Notes under the pieces: generated by a model
What the model was told of the DNA's origin: nothing
The model's database searches: none
The model's input: the letters and a program-made list of their open reading frames with translations, nothing else
Shown: positions 15,919 through 24,461 of the stretch, in pieces
How positions within the stretch are numbered: the first letter of the stretch is position 1
Layout of the letters: every line of letters begins with the position of its first letter
Assembly (NCBI GenBank): GCA_958421035.1
Contig: CATZKS010000007.1
Span: forward strand, 1-31,012
Direction of reading: 5' to 3'
DNA length: 31,012 bases
From: an uncultured Collinsella sp.
Lineage (GTDB): Bacteria > Actinomycetota > Coriobacteriia > Coriobacteriales > Coriobacteriaceae
Translations under genes and position numbers: made by a program

Positions 15919-16926
15919 ATGCTGTTCGATGTTTGGGGTAGCGATACCCTTATCCACTGGGCCGGCTGGGCCATGGTCTTTATTGGCCTCATCGTGCTCA
16001 ACGAGGTCGGCCGCCGCACCAAGCTGGGCGCGGCAATCATCTTTGGCGTGGCTCCGCTGGCCATGACCATCTACTGCATCGCCATCGCCGTCGGCGTCTC
16101 GCAGGGTGCCGAGTGGGCGCTCACCAACCCCACCCATGTGTACCAGAACAGCTGGTTCCACTACGCCAAGGTATACGCGGCGCTGGCCGGTTGCTGGGGC
16201 TTCATTGCCATTAAGTACCAGTGGGGCAAGATTGGCAAGGCGCATTGGTTCCGCGCGTGGCCGTTTGTGATCGTCGCCATCAACATCATGATCGCCGTCG
16301 TGTCCGACTTCGAGAGCGCCTATCACTTCTTTGTCCTGGGCGAGTCCACCTGGGTCACCTCCGAAGGTGCTACGCAGCTGGCCGGCTGGAACAACGTGTT
16401 CAACGGCATCGCCGGTATCATCAACATCTTCTGCATGACCGGTTGGTGGAGCGTCTACGCCTCCGAGGATCAGACCGATATGCTGTGGCCCGATATGACC
16501 TGGGTCTACATCATCGCCTACGATATCTGGAACTTCTGCTACACCTACAACTGCCTGCCCACCCACTCCTGGTTCTGCGGCTTTGCGCTGCTGCTGGCGC
16601 CCACCGTCGCCGCCTTTATCTGGAACAAGGGCGGCTGGATCCAGAACCGCGCCTTTACGCTGGCCATTTGGTGCATGTTTGCCCAGGTGTTCCCGTACTT
16701 CCAGGAGGAGTCCATCTTTGTGACCCACTCCACGCTCGACCCCGGCGCCGCTACCGCGGTCTCGATCGCCGCACTGGTCGCCAACGTCGCCGCGATCATC
16801 TACATCGCCTACCGCGCCAAGAAGCTCGGTCGCAATCCCTACAAGCAGGATGTCTTTGAGGGCACCAGCGATTGGGAGAAGGCCACCGCTCGTCGCGCCA
16901 AGGTCGATTACGCTCACGCCGAGTAA
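15919..16926 (+). CDS. Multi-pass membrane protein, DUF5692-like
   Basis: 335 residues with about eight to nine membrane helices and many Trp, Tyr and Phe (for example HWAGWAMVFIGLIVLNE, YDIWNFCYTYNCLP, HSWFCGFALLLAP). I associate it with DUF5692, a membrane family of unknown function found in Coriobacteriia; this is recognition from memory, not a search. The C-terminal 35 residues are charged and cytoplasmic-looking. It has a strong ribosome site (AAAGGAGAG) and starts 63 bp after tetR, so the two are probably co-transcribed and under the same repressor as the divergent oxidoreductase. It may be a transporter or a membrane redox partner. A strong terminator follows. Confidence 0.7.
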   Translation: MLFDVWGSDTLIHWAGWAMVFIGLIVLNEVGRRTKLGAAIIFGVAPLAMTIYCIAIAVGVSQGAEWALTNPTHVYQNSWFHYAKVYAALAGCWGFIAIKYQWGKIGKAHWFRAWPFVIVAINIMIAVVSDFESAYHFFVLGESTWVTSEGATQLAGWNNVFNGIAGIINIFCMTGWWSVYASEDQTDMLWPDMTWVYIIAYDIWNFCYTYNCLPTHSWFCGFALLLAPTVAAFIWNKGGWIQNRAFTLAIWCMFAQVFPYFQEESIFVTHSTLDPGAATAVSIAALVANVAAIIYIAYRAKKLGRNPYKQDVFEGTSDWEKATARRAKVDYAHAE

Positions 16927-16993
16927 CATGTTGGTCGCTGTTGGCGCCTGGGCATAGGCCCGCCCGCCAGGTTTTTCATCCAATGCCTCGCAG

Positions 16994-17034
16994 AGCCCCC
17001 GGAAAGCGTTTCGCTCGCTTTTCGGGGGCTTTTG
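16994..17034 (+). terminator. Rho-independent terminator after the tetR/DUF5692 unit
   Basis: A 14-bp stem (16994-17007 with 17017-17030, one G-U) starting AGCCCCCGG, then TTTTGT. It lies about 70 bp after the membrane-protein stop. Confidence 0.85.
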
Positions 17035-17162
17035 TCGTTGCGTCTCTATTCATCTATTCAAAAACATGCGCATATATAAAATCGGATTTCAAATCATGAG
17101 GCGGCTCTATGGGGTCCCGTTTTTGGGTACAGTGTTGTCCCGATATTGAGCTTGGGGGATGT

Positions 17163-18659
17163 ATGAATGATGAGACGATGGGCCAAGAGGATGCGGCCCA
17201 AGATGCAGAAGCGTGTGCCGAGGCCCTGGAGAGCCTAGACCGGATTTCGCTTGACGATGTTGCGTTTGACGATTCGAGCGTTGATGTGCAGGATGAGCCG
17301 GAAATCGAGGCGCAGCCCGATGATCAGGATACAGGCGACGTTGAGCCTGCCGAGGATGAGGCAGATCACGAAGACACCGAAAGCGAGGCCGACGACCAGC
17401 CCGGATCCGACACGAGCGAGGAAACCATCTTGCTCGACAACTTGCCGGCCGAAGATTCGCTGACCCGCGAGCTCCCTGGCTTAGGCTCTGCGCCTGCCGT
17501 GGACGAGACCATCGCCATGGGCGATATTCCCCTACCGTCCGTTCCTTCGGCACGCGAAGCCGAGGTTCGTCACCGTAAGATGTCGCCCAAGCGCCGCAAC
17601 CTGATGGTGGCAGGCGTCGTAGCCGTCGCGCTTGTCGCCGGCGGCGCAGGCTATGCCGCTTGGAATGGATACCGGCAAGAGCAGGCCGCCGTGGTTGCCG
17701 CAAACGCCCATACCATGATGTCGGTGCAAATTGGCGTACATGCCGCGGGGCTCGACTGCTCAACTGGCTCCAAGATTCCCGTGCAGGTGAGCGGTCAGGA
17801 TTCCGACGGTTCTTCCGTGAGCGAAACGCTCTACGTTGACGAGCACGGTCGCGGCATTAAGCTGCTGCCCGGCGATTACACGTTCTCCATCGCCGCCTCC
17901 CCCATCGCGGCCGACGGCACCATCTACACCGTCCCGACCACCAAGGCCCAGGTTACGGTCAAGAATGACGGGCAGGATCTGCGCGCTCAAGCCACCTTTA
18001 AGCTTAAGGTGCCCTCAGCCGACACGGTGACCGACGACCAGATCGATGCCGCCGCCAAGTACGCCGAGGAGGGCGGTGCGAGCTCCGCCGCGGCTGCCAA
18101 AGTGCTCCAGCAGGCAGCAACCGCGCGGCGCGACGCCGCCGTCAATGCCGTGAGCGCGCAAAAGGCACAGGCGTCCCGTGATGCTGACGCTCGCCACAAG
18201 GCAACCGACCTCTACCAGCTCGATATTCCCGTCGAGTGGTACGGCAAGGTCGCAACTTGGCAAAACGGAAGCACGCTATGCATCTATCTGGGCGACGACG
18301 CCAATACGCCGCTCGTGACGCTCGTCGCGGTGCGCGAGGGCGAGAGCTTTACGCCCGATGAAGGCGATACGGTTTTGGGTGCGGCCAATCTAGGCAACGG
18401 TTATACCGTCTACGCCAGCGGCCCCGTCTATCCGTACGTGGTGCCCCAGACCATCAACGGACGGACGCAGAACCCCGTGTCAACCTACCCCATGGACACG
18501 GCCATTGAGCTTGTCGAGCTTACGACCGGCAACCGCTATACGTATAGCCAGATCAAGAACGTGTTGGTCGGCAAAGACGGCAAGGCAGACACCGCGACCA
18601 AACTCGAGACCGACTACCTCGCCCAGATTCTCCTGCCGAGCATCAAAGCCCAGGACTAG
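17163..18659 (+). CDS. Unknown membrane-anchored protein with acidic cytoplasmic N-terminus
   Basis: 498 residues; I do not recognise the family. Residues 1 to about 130 are very acidic and probably disordered. A basic patch (KRRN, 143-146) precedes a single membrane helix (147-168). The remaining 330 residues would be outside: a beta-rich segment (about 178-275), an Ala-rich helical or coiled-coil stretch (about 290-355), and a C-terminal domain (360-498) containing WYGKVATWQNGSTLCIYLG. The orientation (N in, C out) follows from the positive-inside rule. Two ETI-type motifs (T88 and T116) in the acidic tail resemble sites that Ser/Thr kinases phosphorylate and FHA domains read. The ATG at 17163 has GGGGGA upstream. 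It stands alone between a terminator and a convergent ATPase gene. Confidence 0.8.
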   Translation: MNDETMGQEDAAQDAEACAEALESLDRISLDDVAFDDSSVDVQDEPEIEAQPDDQDTGDVEPAEDEADHEDTESEADDQPGSDTSEETILLDNLPAEDSLTRELPGLGSAPAVDETIAMGDIPLPSVPSAREAEVRHRKMSPKRRNLMVAGVVAVALVAGGAGYAAWNGYRQEQAAVVAANAHTMMSVQIGVHAAGLDCSTGSKIPVQVSGQDSDGSSVSETLYVDEHGRGIKLLPGDYTFSIAASPIAADGTIYTVPTTKAQVTVKNDGQDLRAQATFKLKVPSADTVTDDQIDAAAKYAEEGGASSAAAAKVLQQAATARRDAAVNAVSAQKAQASRDADARHKATDLYQLDIPVEWYGKVATWQNGSTLCIYLGDDANTPLVTLVAVREGESFTPDEGDTVLGAANLGNGYTVYASGPVYPYVVPQTINGRTQNPVSTYPMDTAIELVELTTGNRYTYSQIKNVLVGKDGKADTATKLETDYLAQILLPSIKAQD

Positions 18660-18732
18660 CCTGGCGCAGCAAGGTGCTCCCCAACCGTGATGAAGGAGCC
18701 AGGAGGTCCTGATCCCACAGGTCCATAGATGA

Positions 18733-20085
18733 TTAGGCAAGGAGCCACTTCCATGCGGGCACAACGTGTACCGCACCGTGCTCGCATGGAATATCGGCCT
18801 GCTCATCCATGGTAACGATTGCCGACTCGCCAAGATCGAACTGGGCCATCGAGGCATCAAGCGCGGCAATTTCGCGCTCGCGCGTTTTCTCACTTGCCAT
18901 ATCCACACTCACCTGAATCAGGCTATAAGCCCGCATGAGAAGTGCGTCCCCAGCCACAAAGTCCACCTCATGGCTTTTGCTCTTCTCTTTGATCAGCAGG
19001 CGGCAGACCGAGCCGGTCCTCACCGCGGGAGTCCTTCTTCTTAGCGCATTGAACACTGCGGTCTCGAGCCTCTGGCCCTGGTCCAATGCTGATGCGGGAG
19101 AGAATGCTCCAAACATCGCAGGGTCGACAGCGTAGACCTTAGACGCAGACCGCATGTTACTTGCCAATGAACGCGTGAACTCCGGCACAGAAAATAACAG
19201 GTAGGCATCCTCATAATACTCAAGTAAATCGCTGAGCGAATTACGACTGACGGGTATCTGTCTGCTCTTGAACTCGTTGTACACTTTGTTCACTGACAGC
19301 TCTCGTCCCGAAGATGCCATACACCGCGTCAAGAACAGCGATGCCAGGCGAGGGTTCTTGACGTCGTAACGTTCAACGACGTCCATGGCGACCGTTCGCG
19401 AAGCATATTCCTGTAGCAGCTGAATCGCGTCTGCAGGCGTCTGCTCAAGTGTCGCGATGAATCCCCCTTGTTCAAGATACCCGATCAGATGATGTCGAAG
19501 CAGCGCTGCATCGCTCGGGGAAAAGGTCGCATCTGGCTCGGGAACGCTCCCCGTCTTATATCGAACGTATTCCGAAAAACTCAACGGAAAAAGCTCTCGC
19601 ACAAGGGAACGACCCCTGAACTCGCTCTTAAGTTCTGAGGACAGCATCTTAGAAGAAGATCCCGTCACATAGACGGTCGCTTTCTCCGTATCGACTACAC
19701 GCCGCAGAAACGCACCCCATTCGGGGATTTCCTGGATCTCGTCAAAGAAAATGTAAGCGCCCTCGATTCGAGCAACAGGATACAGCGCATAGAACGTGTC
19801 GAGCACGTCCGCCAGCAGCGATGGCTCATACGGGCGCAAGCGCTCATCCTCAAAATTGAAGTAAAGCATCCGGTCAAGCTCGACGCCCCGGCTCTGAAGC
19901 CGCCGCATCTCCTGATACAGGCGATACGTCTTTCCACAACGGCGGGCCCCCACAATCACATTTACGATGTTGTCGCGCTTTGGCTCCTGTGGGTTTCCTA
20001 GATCAAGGTCTCGCTCAAAGACCTGCGGAACCCCCTGCTGTTCAAAGTCCTTTATTTTCTGGGCGATCAAGTCGTTGAATGCCAT
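18733..20085 (-). CDS. AAA-family ATPase with DUF4143 C-terminal domain
   Basis: 450 residues. The N-terminal AAA domain has Walker A GARRCGKT (46-53), Walker B IFFDEIQE (112-119) and a sensor TGSSS (141-145). The middle includes the family motif LFPLSFSEYVR and a winged-helix-like segment with VNKVYNEFKSRQIPVSRNSL. The C-terminal DUF4143 region has a nuclease-like pattern (EVDFV near residue 375) and AFNALRRR-like helices. Such ATPases are widespread in anaerobes and archaea, often scattered as single genes; their cellular role is unknown. The gene's codon use is less GC-biased than its neighbours and it stands alone between a convergent gene and repeats, consistent with horizontal gain. A 24-bp inverted repeat sits directly upstream of its start. 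Confidence 0.9.
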   Translation of the reverse strand: MAFNDLIAQKIKDFEQQGVPQVFERDLDLGNPQEPKRDNIVNVIVGARRCGKTYRLYQEMRRLQSRGVELDRMLYFNFEDERLRPYEPSLLADVLDTFYALYPVARIEGAYIFFDEIQEIPEWGAFLRRVVDTEKATVYVTGSSSKMLSSELKSEFRGRSLVRELFPLSFSEYVRYKTGSVPEPDATFSPSDAALLRHHLIGYLEQGGFIATLEQTPADAIQLLQEYASRTVAMDVVERYDVKNPRLASLFLTRCMASSGRELSVNKVYNEFKSRQIPVSRNSLSDLLEYYEDAYLLFSVPEFTRSLASNMRSASKVYAVDPAMFGAFSPASALDQGQRLETAVFNALRRRTPAVRTGSVCRLLIKEKSKSHEVDFVAGDALLMRAYSLIQVSVDMASEKTREREIAALDASMAQFDLGESAIVTMDEQADIPCEHGAVHVVPAWKWLLA

Positions 20086-20092
20086 GATTCTC

Positions 20093-20154
20093 CAATCTTG
20101 CTCTCTAGCTAATCAAAATTATACTGATTCTTGATTAATTAGAGAGCAAGATTG
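20093..20154 (-). promoter_or_regulatory. 24-bp inverted repeat around the ATPase promoter
   Basis: Arms 20093-20116 and 20131-20154 match at 22 of 24 positions with a 14-bp centre. A perfect TATAAT (minus strand) at 20118-20123 lies in that centre, and the near arm ends 8 bp before the ATPase start codon, covering its GGAG ribosome site. This places an operator-like dyad exactly over the promoter and suggests autoregulation or a repressor site. The -35 is not clear. Confidence 0.6.
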
Positions 20155-20327
20155 TGTGTAGCTTGATTAACACTTAAGCAAGTTTTTCACTATTATTGCT
20201 CCGAAGGATATCGAGTGGCTAAGAGGACAACCGAGCTCGAATGCGACTCCCCGAGCAGCCAATTTGGCAGTCAATTTGGGACGGGGCTTTTTTGACTACC
20301 CTCCCCCTGCAGAAAAATCCCTAACGC
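20155..20327. other. Intergenic stretch without a recognised gene
   Basis: There is no plausible coding region. A possible weak terminator on the plus strand pairs CCCCG (near 20245) with CGGGG (near 20282) before TTTTTT. It could end an unannotated small transcript, but there is nothing else to support one. Confidence 0.3.
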
Positions 20328-20394
20328 AGTTGCGGTGAAATAGGGACTGTTTTTGCTGGTCAAACCGCAAAACAGTCCCTATTTCACCGCAACT
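20328..20394. repeat. Long inverted repeat (28-bp arms)
   Basis: Left arm 20328-20356 and right arm 20367-20394 are perfect complements except for one extra T. The core reads GCGGTGAAATAGGGACTG. It lies 25 bp downstream of the small Pro-rich gene on the minus strand, where it may help termination, though no clear T-run follows the stem. It looks like a dispersed repeat element. Confidence 0.75.
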
Positions 20395-20418
20395 TATTGG
20401 TGGCCTTTTGGGTGGCAC

Positions 20419-20613
20419 TCAGCGCCAGGGGTCGGCTTCGAACATTGGCTCGCGCTCGGGTCGTCGGTCGCTGTAGGGATCGTAGCCGTCATCGTCCTCG
20501 TTCTCGGCACGGATGTAGGGATCGCGCGGCTTGGGCGCCGGCTTAGGCACAGGCTTGGGTGCGGCGGGTGCGACATCGGTCGCCGGCGTGTTTGTCTTGT
20601 TCTCGTCTATCAT
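20419..20613 (-). CDS. Small Pro-rich acidic protein, 64 residues
   Basis: It starts MIDENKTNTPATDV and has a PKPVPKPAPKP repeat (about 20-30), then DPYIRAENEDDDGYDPYSD and ends in DPWR. No membrane segment or known domain is visible; it is probably disordered. AAGGAG lies 8 bp upstream of the ATG at 20613, the best of several closely spaced ATGs. It follows the clpB terminator, so it probably has its own promoter. I do not recognise a family. The ribosome site and good codon use support it being real. Confidence 0.6.
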   Translation of the reverse strand: MIDENKTNTPATDVAPAAPKPVPKPAPKPRDPYIRAENEDDDGYDPYSDRRPEREPMFEADPWR

Positions 20614-20664
20614 CTGCATATCTCCTTGCCATGTACTCATGCTCAACATCATCGATTGTCGCAC

Positions 20665-20703
20665 GAAAAAAGGGCGGCGGACCCAATTGGATCCGCCGCC
20701 CTT
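20665..20703 (-). terminator. clpB terminator
   Basis: A 12-bp stem AAGGGCGGCGGA (minus strand; 20670-20681 with 20692-20703) followed by TTTTTTCG. It lies about 40 bp after the clpB stop. Confidence 0.88.
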
Positions 20704-20744
20704 GGCGTTTTGCGATGAGGTGCGGTTAAAGCCGGCCCCATAAT

Positions 20745-23372
20745 TTACTCTGCGTCGGGGACCTCGTAGGTGGCCGCCGGCGTGTTGTCGCACACGACGG
20801 TAAAGCCACCGTCCTTGTCGACATCGACCGTCACCCGATCGCCCTCGCGCACCGTGCCGTCGATGATGGCGGCGGCGATGACATCCACGACCTCGCGCTG
20901 AACCAGACGTTTGAGCGGACGGGCACCAAAGACCGGGTCCAGGCCGCCCACAGCAAGCATCTGCTTGGCCGCCGGGGTGATGGCAAGCGTCATGCGCTCC
21001 TTGGCCAGACGCGCGCGGACGTCGGCGAGCTGAATATCGACGATCTTTTCGATCTGCGCCATGCCAAGCGGATGGAACACCACGATATCGTCGATACGGT
21101 TGAGGAACTCGGGACGGAAGGTCTGAGCCATGGCCGAGTCGACCTGGTGACGCATCTCCTCCTCGTCCTTGCCCGACAAGTCGGCGATAGCCTTGGAGCC
21201 CACGTTAGACGTCATGATGATGATCGTGTTCTTGAAGGACACCTGGCGACCCTGGCCATCGGTCAGACGACCGTCGTCGAGCACCTGCAGCAGTACGTTG
21301 AAGACATCCGGATGGGCCTTCTCCATCTCGTCGAGCAAGATCACTGAGTACGGACGACGGCGCACTGCCTCGGTGAGCTGGCCGCCCTCGTCGTAACCCA
21401 CGTATCCCGGGGGCGCACCGATCAGACGTTGGACGCTGAACTTCTCCATGTACTCGGACATGTCGATACGCACGAGCGCGCGCTCGTCATCGAACAGGCA
21501 CTCGGCAAGCGCCTTGGCGAGCTCGGTCTTGCCCACGCCGGTGGGGCCCAGGAAGAAGAAGCTGCCGATGGGCTTGTCCGGATCGGAGAGACCCGCACGG
21601 CTGCGACGCACGGCCGCGGCAACGGCGGAGACGGCCTCGTCCTGACCGATGACGCGCTTATGCAGCTCACCCTCCAAGCCCTTCAGCTTGTCGAGCTCGC
21701 CCTGCATCATCTTGGACACGGGCACGCCGGTCCAGGCACTCACGACCTCGGCGATCTCATCGGAGGTCACCTGCTCGTTGAGGCCTTCGCCGTCCTGCTG
21801 CTTTTGCGCCTCGAGCGCAGCCTCGGAATCCTGAATCTGCTGCTGCAGACCCGGAATCACGGAGAAGCGCAGCTCGGACGCACGGCCCAGGTCGCCGTTG
21901 CGCGTCGCGCGCTCCTCTTCGCTCTTGGCCTCGTCGAGCCGGCCCTTGAGCTCCTGCACGTGGTCGATGGCGTTCTTTTGGTTGAGCCAGCCGGCCTTTT
22001 GCACGTTGAGCTTTTCCTGGACCTCAGCGATCTCCTGACGTAGGGCCTCCAGACGCTCCTTGGAGGCGTCATCGGTCTCCTTCATGAGTGCCTGCTCCTC
22101 GATCTGCAGCTGGGTGAGCTGACGCGTGGTGGCGTCGATCTCGACCGGCATGCTGTCGAGCTCCATGCGCAGGCGGCTTGCGGCCTCATCGACCAGGTCG
22201 ATGGCCTTGTCGGGCAGGAAACGGTCGGCGATGTAGCGATCGGAGAGGTCGGCAGCCGCCACGAGCGCGCTATCGGTGATATGCACGCCGTGGAAGATCT
22301 CGTACTTCTCCTTGAGGCCACGCAGGATCGAGATGGTGTCCTCGACGGTAGGCTCGCTGACCATTACGGTCTGGAAACGACGCGCGAGCGCCGCGTCCTT
22401 CTCGATGTACTTGCGGTATTCGTCGAGCGTGGTCGCGCCGATCGCATGCAGGTCGCCACGGGCAAGCGCCGGCTTGAGGATGTTGCCGGCGTCCATGGAG
22501 CCCTCGGTGGCACCCGCGCCCACGATGGTGTGCAGCTCATCGATGAACAGGATGACCTTGCCCTCGGACTTCTGCACCTCCTTGAGCACGGCCTTCAAGC
22601 GGTCCTCGAACTCACCGCGGTACTTGGCGCCGGCGACCAGCGCGCTCATGTCGAGCTCGATGAGGTCGCGGTCGCGCAGGGTGCTCGGCACATCGCCGGC
22701 CACGATACGTTGGGCGATGCCCTCGACGATGGCCGTCTTGCCGACGCCCGGCTCACCGATGAGCACGGGGTTGTTCTTGGTGCGACGGGACAGGACCTGG
22801 ATGGTGCGGCGAATCTCATCGGTACGGCCGATGACCGGGTCGAGCTTGCCGGCGCGGGCGAGGTCGCAAATGTTGCGACCGTACTGCTCCAGCGCCTCAA
22901 ACTGCGTCTTATCCTCGGCAGACGTCACGCGGTCATCACCGCGCAGCTCCTCGTAGACCCGCTCGATGCGCTCCTTGGTGACGCCGGCGTCGCGCAGCAC
23001 GCGGCCGGCCTCGCCCTTGTCCTCGGCAAGCGCCATCAGCAGATGCTCGGTCACCACAAAGCTGTCGCCCATCTTGGTGGCCTTCTTCTCGGCCTTCTCG
23101 ATGACGCGGACAAGCTCGTTGGAAAGACCCATCTGCTGGCCCTCGCCGGAAACCTTGGGCGCGTGGTCGATGGCATCCTGTGTGGAGCGTGCGAGCTGAG
23201 CCGGGTCGGCACCGATGCGCTCTATGATCACGGAGTTATTGCGCTCGCCGGCACCGAGCAGGGCGGACAGCAGGTGAATCGGCTCTACCGCGCCGGCCTG
23301 CGCGTCGGCAGCCGTGCTCATGGCGGTCTGCAGCGCCTCGCGCGACGTCATTGCTAGCTTATCGATTCTCAT
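20745..23372 (-). CDS. clpB: ClpB protein disaggregase
   Basis: 875 residues, the normal ClpB length. The N-terminal Clp-N repeats (1 to about 145) start MRIDKLAMTSREALQTA. The first ATPase ring has GEPGVGKT and FIDELHTIVGAG. A long coiled-coil middle domain (about 400-530) distinguishes ClpB from ClpA/ClpC. The second ring has GPTGVGKTE and LLDEMEKAHPDV. It lacks the IGF/L loop needed to bind ClpP, so it disaggregates rather than degrades, working with DnaK/DnaJ/GrpE encoded at the right end of the window. The ATG at 23372 has AGAGAGGTG upstream. In actinobacteria clpB is often repressed by HspR, also encoded here; I could not find a convincing consensus HAIR site upstream. Confidence 0.97.
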   Translation of the reverse strand: MRIDKLAMTSREALQTAMSTAADAQAGAVEPIHLLSALLGAGERNNSVIIERIGADPAQLARSTQDAIDHAPKVSGEGQQMGLSNELVRVIEKAEKKATKMGDSFVVTEHLLMALAEDKGEAGRVLRDAGVTKERIERVYEELRGDDRVTSAEDKTQFEALEQYGRNICDLARAGKLDPVIGRTDEIRRTIQVLSRRTKNNPVLIGEPGVGKTAIVEGIAQRIVAGDVPSTLRDRDLIELDMSALVAGAKYRGEFEDRLKAVLKEVQKSEGKVILFIDELHTIVGAGATEGSMDAGNILKPALARGDLHAIGATTLDEYRKYIEKDAALARRFQTVMVSEPTVEDTISILRGLKEKYEIFHGVHITDSALVAAADLSDRYIADRFLPDKAIDLVDEAASRLRMELDSMPVEIDATTRQLTQLQIEEQALMKETDDASKERLEALRQEIAEVQEKLNVQKAGWLNQKNAIDHVQELKGRLDEAKSEEERATRNGDLGRASELRFSVIPGLQQQIQDSEAALEAQKQQDGEGLNEQVTSDEIAEVVSAWTGVPVSKMMQGELDKLKGLEGELHKRVIGQDEAVSAVAAAVRRSRAGLSDPDKPIGSFFFLGPTGVGKTELAKALAECLFDDERALVRIDMSEYMEKFSVQRLIGAPPGYVGYDEGGQLTEAVRRRPYSVILLDEMEKAHPDVFNVLLQVLDDGRLTDGQGRQVSFKNTIIIMTSNVGSKAIADLSGKDEEEMRHQVDSAMAQTFRPEFLNRIDDIVVFHPLGMAQIEKIVDIQLADVRARLAKERMTLAITPAAKQMLAVGGLDPVFGARPLKRLVQREVVDVIAAAIIDGTVREGDRVTVDVDKDGGFTVVCDNTPAATYEVPDAE

Positions 23373-23393
23373 GGAATCACCTCTCTTGGGGCG

Positions 23394-23458
23394 GCCGCCC
23401 TACGGGGCGGCTTCACGTTGTTCGAGAAGTATTGTTGCCAGCTTTGCGCGATCTTATA
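23394..23458 (-). promoter_or_regulatory. clpB leader: candidate -10 and leader hairpin
   Basis: On the minus strand TATAAG (23453-23458) is a candidate -10 about 80 bp before the clpB start. In the leader GCCGCCC pairs with GGGCGGC around a four-base loop (23394-23411), ending about 12 bp before the ribosome site. An AT-rich stretch with ATCTTATA and TATAAGAT arms overlaps the presumed promoter (23451-23494). Confidence 0.35.
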
Positions 23459-23512
23459 CACAAATCTAAGTCTCTATATATAAGATTTTCTGAGTGTTCC
23501 CACGACATGCAA

Positions 23513-23547
23513 ACCACCACAAAGGGGACAGGCACCTTTGTGGTGGT
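23513..23547. repeat. Hairpin repeat copy 1
   Basis: 13-bp perfect arms ACCACCACAAAGG and CCTTTGTGGTGGT around GGACAGGCA. It lies 8 bp downstream of the minus-strand exported-protein gene and may serve as its terminator. First of four copies within 1.9 kb. Confidence 0.85.
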
Positions 23548-23555
23548 CGCGGTCT

Positions 23556-24227
23556 CTACTCCTTCGCCGAACCCGTGCTTCCCGATTCGGCGTTCCAGGG
23601 CATCTCATCCTCGAACAGCCATGTACGGGCAGACCCACTATCGCGTGCAGTCTGCGGGTCGGGCAAGCAGGTCTGTTCATAGGCATCTTGGATACACTGA
23701 CCCATAAAATCGTTGAGCTCGGCCTGGTCGCCCTCCATGACATAGGCTGCATCGCCGGCCATGATGTAAATACCCGGACCCTCATTGCCCTCGTAACCCG
23801 GATCGTACGAGACATCACATAACTTTGCGCCGTTTGCAGTGTCCAGCTCGATGGAAGAGTGACATCCGCCAACCATGTCGTTCGCTTTTGCCCGATAGGA
23901 CGCATATCCGTACCAACGCTTAAATGTTTTGCCCTTGAGTAGCTCGGACGCCCTATCGATCAGGCTTGTATCCGTGGTATAGCGCATGGCCCCAAGCTGA
24001 ATACTCGGATAATTGCTAATGCCCAGCGCAGCCGGTTGCTCATCAAAATCAACGGTAATGGCCTCAGGCTTGTCGTCGCCGGTCAGAAGTTCGACAGATT
24101 GAGTCACAGGCTTGACCACCGGCTCCGTCACCGCAGCAGGTAGAAACGCCATACCGACAGCGCCCATGCCAACCACGGTGATCGCAAGCGCCAAGACAAT
24201 CAATCCAATACGGGCAGAACGGCTCAC
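23556..24227 (-). CDS. Unknown exported or membrane-anchored protein
   Basis: 223 residues from a GTG start at 24227, preceded by GGGGTG; a GTG at 24266 is possible but puts 13 odd residues before the helix. The N-terminus (SRSARIGLIVLALAITVVGMGAVG) is a signal anchor. The rest is outside the cell and has four cysteines (in GGCHSS, AKLCDV, GQCIQ and TCLPD) that could form disulfides. A central segment ASELLKGKTFKRWYGYASYRAKAND and GPGIYIMAGDAAYV are the most conserved-looking parts. I do not recognise a family. It is divergent from another small exported protein, and both are surrounded by hairpin repeats. Confidence 0.65.
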   Translation of the reverse strand: MSRSARIGLIVLALAITVVGMGAVGMAFLPAAVTEPVVKPVTQSVELLTGDDKPEAITVDFDEQPAALGISNYPSIQLGAMRYTTDTSLIDRASELLKGKTFKRWYGYASYRAKANDMVGGCHSSIELDTANGAKLCDVSYDPGYEGNEGPGIYIMAGDAAYVMEGDQAELNDFMGQCIQDAYEQTCLPDPQTARDSGSARTWLFEDEMPWNAESGSTGSAKE

Positions 24228-24316
24228 GGCAAAACACCCCACAATGCAAACCTTCGCCACCTGCACTAATGATACTGCCAGCTAACACTATTACCAAAAG
24301 AAGCCGCGTGCTCCTC

Positions 24317-24351
24317 ACCACCACAAGGGGGACAGGCACCTTTGTGGTGGT
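24317..24351. repeat. Hairpin repeat copy 2
   Basis: Same element as at 23513, with one substitution (AAGGG for AAAGG) in the left arm. It lies in the divergent gap between the two exported-protein genes and is followed by TTTTCG. Confidence 0.85.
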
Positions 24352-24461
24352 TTTCGACGCTAACGGTCGACCATCTCGCGCCATGAGATTAAACTTGAAT
24401 TGTTCTCTGAACATATCCATTTCTGCCTATCCTCAACAGATCTTTCTCTCGAGGAGCGCAT

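Noticed and set aside
20182..20296. tRNA or small RNA gene
   Set aside because: No cloverleaf can be formed, and the possible terminator stem is weak with a large loop.
23441..23510. Consensus HAIR site (CTTGAGT-N7-ACTCAAG) upstream of clpB
   Set aside because: Only weak resemblances such as CACTCAG and GACTTAG are present; not enough to call the site.
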